Assembly (NCBI GenBank): GCA_013388675.1
Contig: JACAEW010000140.1
Coordinates: 1-44,523, forward strand
Reading direction: 5' to 3'
Source of the DNA: Syntrophaceae bacterium
Lineage (GTDB): Bacteria; Desulfobacterota; SM23-61
DNA: 44,523 nucleotides
The notes below the pieces were generated by a model. It saw only the letters and a list, made by a program, of their open reading frames with translations. It was not told the DNA's origin and made no database searches. The translations under genes were made by a program, and so were the position numbers. Positions 43,231-44,523 of this stretch are shown one piece after another. Within the stretch, counting starts at the first letter, position 1. Each line of letters starts with the position of its first letter.

Positions 43231-43409
43231 GAGGAAGCCTTTTTAAATAGCTGAACATTCACACGATCTTTTATCCCGCCCAATTTCGAACACGGAATAA
43301 GGGAAGATTTCCCCTACCCCATCGGGATCGGAGGGGATTTATCCAGCGGCTCCATCCGGTAGGGTTCAACCCCCGATAGAAATTTCCCGGAATTCATCCC
43401 TCTTCTGCA

Positions 43410-43835
43410 TTAAACTTCTCGGGGCTGATCTCCTTCCTCTGTCCAGGCGCGGATTTTTTCCGACAATTCCTCATCCTCCAGGGCCTGCTGGCATTCAAGG
43501 CAATAGGCGGTGAAGGGCATGGCCAGAAGACGCTTTTCGCCGATCTGGCCGCCGCATTCTTCGCAAACCCCATAGGTGGAATCCTGCAGGCGCTCGAGCG
43601 CGGCGGCAATCCTCTTTAACTTTTCGGTGCATGAGATCATTTGTCGCCGGCTGATCTCCTGCTCAAACCCGAAATAGCCCAGGTCTCCTTCATCCCGGAT
43701 GGTGGAGGCGAAAAAGGTGGTTCCTTCCTTCATCCTCTTCCCTAATTCCTGCTTCAGGTGCGCCTCGAATTCCCGGTTCTTCTCCAGCAGCATTTTCTTG
43801 AGTCTCTCCTGCCGCCCCTTCATGGAAGTCGCCAT
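43410..43835 (-). CDS. DksA/TraR-family zinc-finger protein
   Basis: This 141-residue protein has a coiled-coil N-terminal half (MKGRQERLKKMLLEKNREFEAHLKQELGKRMKEG) and then the DksA/TraR zinc finger CEECGGQIGEKRLLAMPFTAYCLECQ with four cysteines. Such proteins insert their coiled coil into the RNA polymerase secondary channel and change promoter behaviour, often with ppGpp. GGAGGAAAC before the ATG at 43835 fixes the start; the longer frame to 44135 runs into a repeat. The protein is soluble and probably a transcription regulator. Confidence 0.9.
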   Translation of the reverse strand: MATSMKGRQERLKKMLLEKNREFEAHLKQELGKRMKEGTTFFASTIRDEGDLGYFGFEQEISRRQMISCTEKLKRIAAALERLQDSTYGVCEECGGQIGEKRLLAMPFTAYCLECQQALEDEELSEKIRAWTEEGDQPREV

Positions 43836-43960
43836 GTTTCCTCCTTCGCCACTGAATTGCCTCCTTTCCCATGCGGAAAGGATCGGCTTGAGCCTTATTA
43901 AGAAACAGGAAATATACGGCAGGATTATTGGCTTGTAAATTTTCAGACCCAATTCGCTTA

Positions 43961-44244
43961 AGAGATTATCCTTTAATAAGATTCTGTTGTTCAATCGCCC
44001 TTTGAAAAAGGGGGGCATAGGGGGATTTGCTTTAGATCGCTTTCGAAAAATCCGCCCTACCCCCGAAGGTGTGAAAAAGTTGGTTTGCGTCCTTTTGCTG
44101 TCATTCCAGCGCAAGCCGGAAGCCAGTCTTTTCAAACCCTTAAGAAATTCCTGGGCCCCGGTTTACACCGGGGTGACGACAAAGAAGCAATTTTTTCACA
44201 GCTTCCCCCTGCAAAAGGGAGAATATTATTTACCGACAAGCTCT
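43961..44244. mobile_element. 143-bp miniature inverted-repeat element (copy B), interrupted by another element
   Basis: The ends are AGAGATTATCC (43961-43971) and CGACAAGCTCT (44234-44244). Removing 44065-44205 leaves 143 bases that align without gaps to copy A at 3790-3932. The fit in length and sequence shows that copy B was a complete element before the insertion. Confidence 0.8.
44065..44205. mobile_element. 141-bp inverted-repeat element nested in copy B
   Basis: GAAGGTGTGAAAAAGTTG (44065-44082) and CAATTTTTTCACAGCTTC (44188-44205) are inverted repeats with two mismatches in 18. Inside is a TGTCATTCC...GGAAGCCAG pattern and a CCCCGG/CCGGGG pair (about 44156-44173), typical of dispersed proteobacterial repeats. 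There is no open reading frame of note. Confidence 0.75.
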
Positions 44245-44424
44245 ACATTGTTCTCTGAATCAAGGCTGGGTCTTTGAATGGCCAGCTTTCCCGTTTTTTT
44301 GGGGGGCGCGGAGGGGAGAGGGATATGGGTTTTCATCCTCGATCGGTCAGAGAATAAGGAATGCTTCCCCCATGGGGGAAAAGGGGAGCGGGTCTGAAGG
44401 ATTTCCCCCCCCCCGCCGGAACCG

Positions 44425-44523
44425 TCAGGATTTGGAGACTTCGAGGATGAATTTTTGGATCCTGGCTTTGATTTCATCCCGGATGGTCCGGGCCTGGGAA
44501 AGCTGCTCCGCATGGGTCCCGGC
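44425..44523 (-). CDS. ArsC-like / low-molecular-weight phosphatase, C-terminal end only
   Basis: A minus-strand frame runs off the right edge and ends at a stop at 44425. The 32 visible residues (AEQLSQARTIRDEIKARIQKF near the end) match the usual last helix of thioredoxin-type arsenate reductases and related low-molecular-weight phosphatases. The active-site Cys loop would lie outside the window, so the call rests on this helix alone. Confidence 0.45.
   Translation of the reverse strand, partial: AGTHAEQLSQARTIRDEIKARIQKFILEVSKS

Noticed and set aside
43287-43388. tRNA-like appearance: GGTTCAACC resembling a T-arm, with GGGAAGATTT and GAAATTTCCC as possible acceptor arms
   Set aside because: The T-stem has a mismatch, the acceptor arms pair only with a bulge, and no convincing anticodon arm or CCA context is present.
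44226-44513. 95-codon minus-strand frame at the right edge
   Set aside because: It overlaps the ArsC-like end in another frame and a mobile element, and its translation is low-complexity.

Overview
The window is GC-rich, bacterial and gene-dense. The mix of genes points to a Desulfobacterota-type (former Deltaproteobacteria) chromosome: HMA_2-type P-ATPases, a PHP domain fused to a glycosyltransferase, an orphan PstS beside a hybrid kinase, a TelA/XpaC/VWA operon, and palindromic repeats of the form CCCCCTTT-N-AAAGGGGG. This assignment is inference, because there is no rRNA or other marker gene. I see no tRNA, CRISPR array, prophage or intact insertion sequence.

Layout. (1) 1-7.1 kb: a broken PIN toxin, a LytS/LytR-type two-component pair split by a repeat, two proteins with C-terminal SCP2 domains (one membrane-bound, one fused to a flavodoxin-like reductase), a VapBC-like toxin-antitoxin pair and an EEP-family hydrolase. 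(2) 7.2-16 kb: the core of interest. Two operons face each other. The plus-strand operon encodes a DUF5132-like protein, an HMA_2 protein, a P2-type ATPase with an HMA_2 N-terminus, a MetK-like protein with substituted active-site residues and a DUF3562 protein. The minus-strand operon encodes a zinc-ribbon protein, an HMA_2 protein and a CPC-type P1B ATPase. A third HMA_2 ATPase, with its ion-site residues replaced, lies at 34.9-37.9 kb. (3) 16-22.7 kb: a small coiled-coil protein with a UbiB-like pseudokinase, alkaline phosphatase, a YibE/F membrane protein, small zinc-binding and barrel-like proteins, and a methyltransferase. (4) 22.7-27.2 kb: a four-gene minus-strand operon (VWA/solute-binding lipoprotein, XpaC-like, solute-binding protein, TelA). 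(5) 27.6-30.8 kb: PHP-GT4 fusion and GT2. (6) 31.3-34.4 kb: pstS followed by a hybrid histidine kinase. (7) 38-44.5 kb: a VTT/DedA-like membrane protein, a second alkaline-phosphatase-superfamily enzyme, a class III aminotransferase, a DksA/TraR-type protein and the end of an ArsC-like gene.

How it may work together. Five proteins carry the same cysteine-free HMA-like module (PGRxR near the start, TGxxxxxF later). Three are P-type ATPases and two are small membrane-associated partners. This looks like a multi-pump system for cation transport or storage, and its arginine-rich N-termini recall the ATPases of ferrosome gene clusters; that link is a hypothesis. Two alkaline-phosphatase-fold enzymes and PstS suggest phosphate scavenging. 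Non-coding DNA is marked by miniature inverted-repeat elements. The clearest case is two 143-bp copies of one element, one of which is interrupted by a different 141-bp element.
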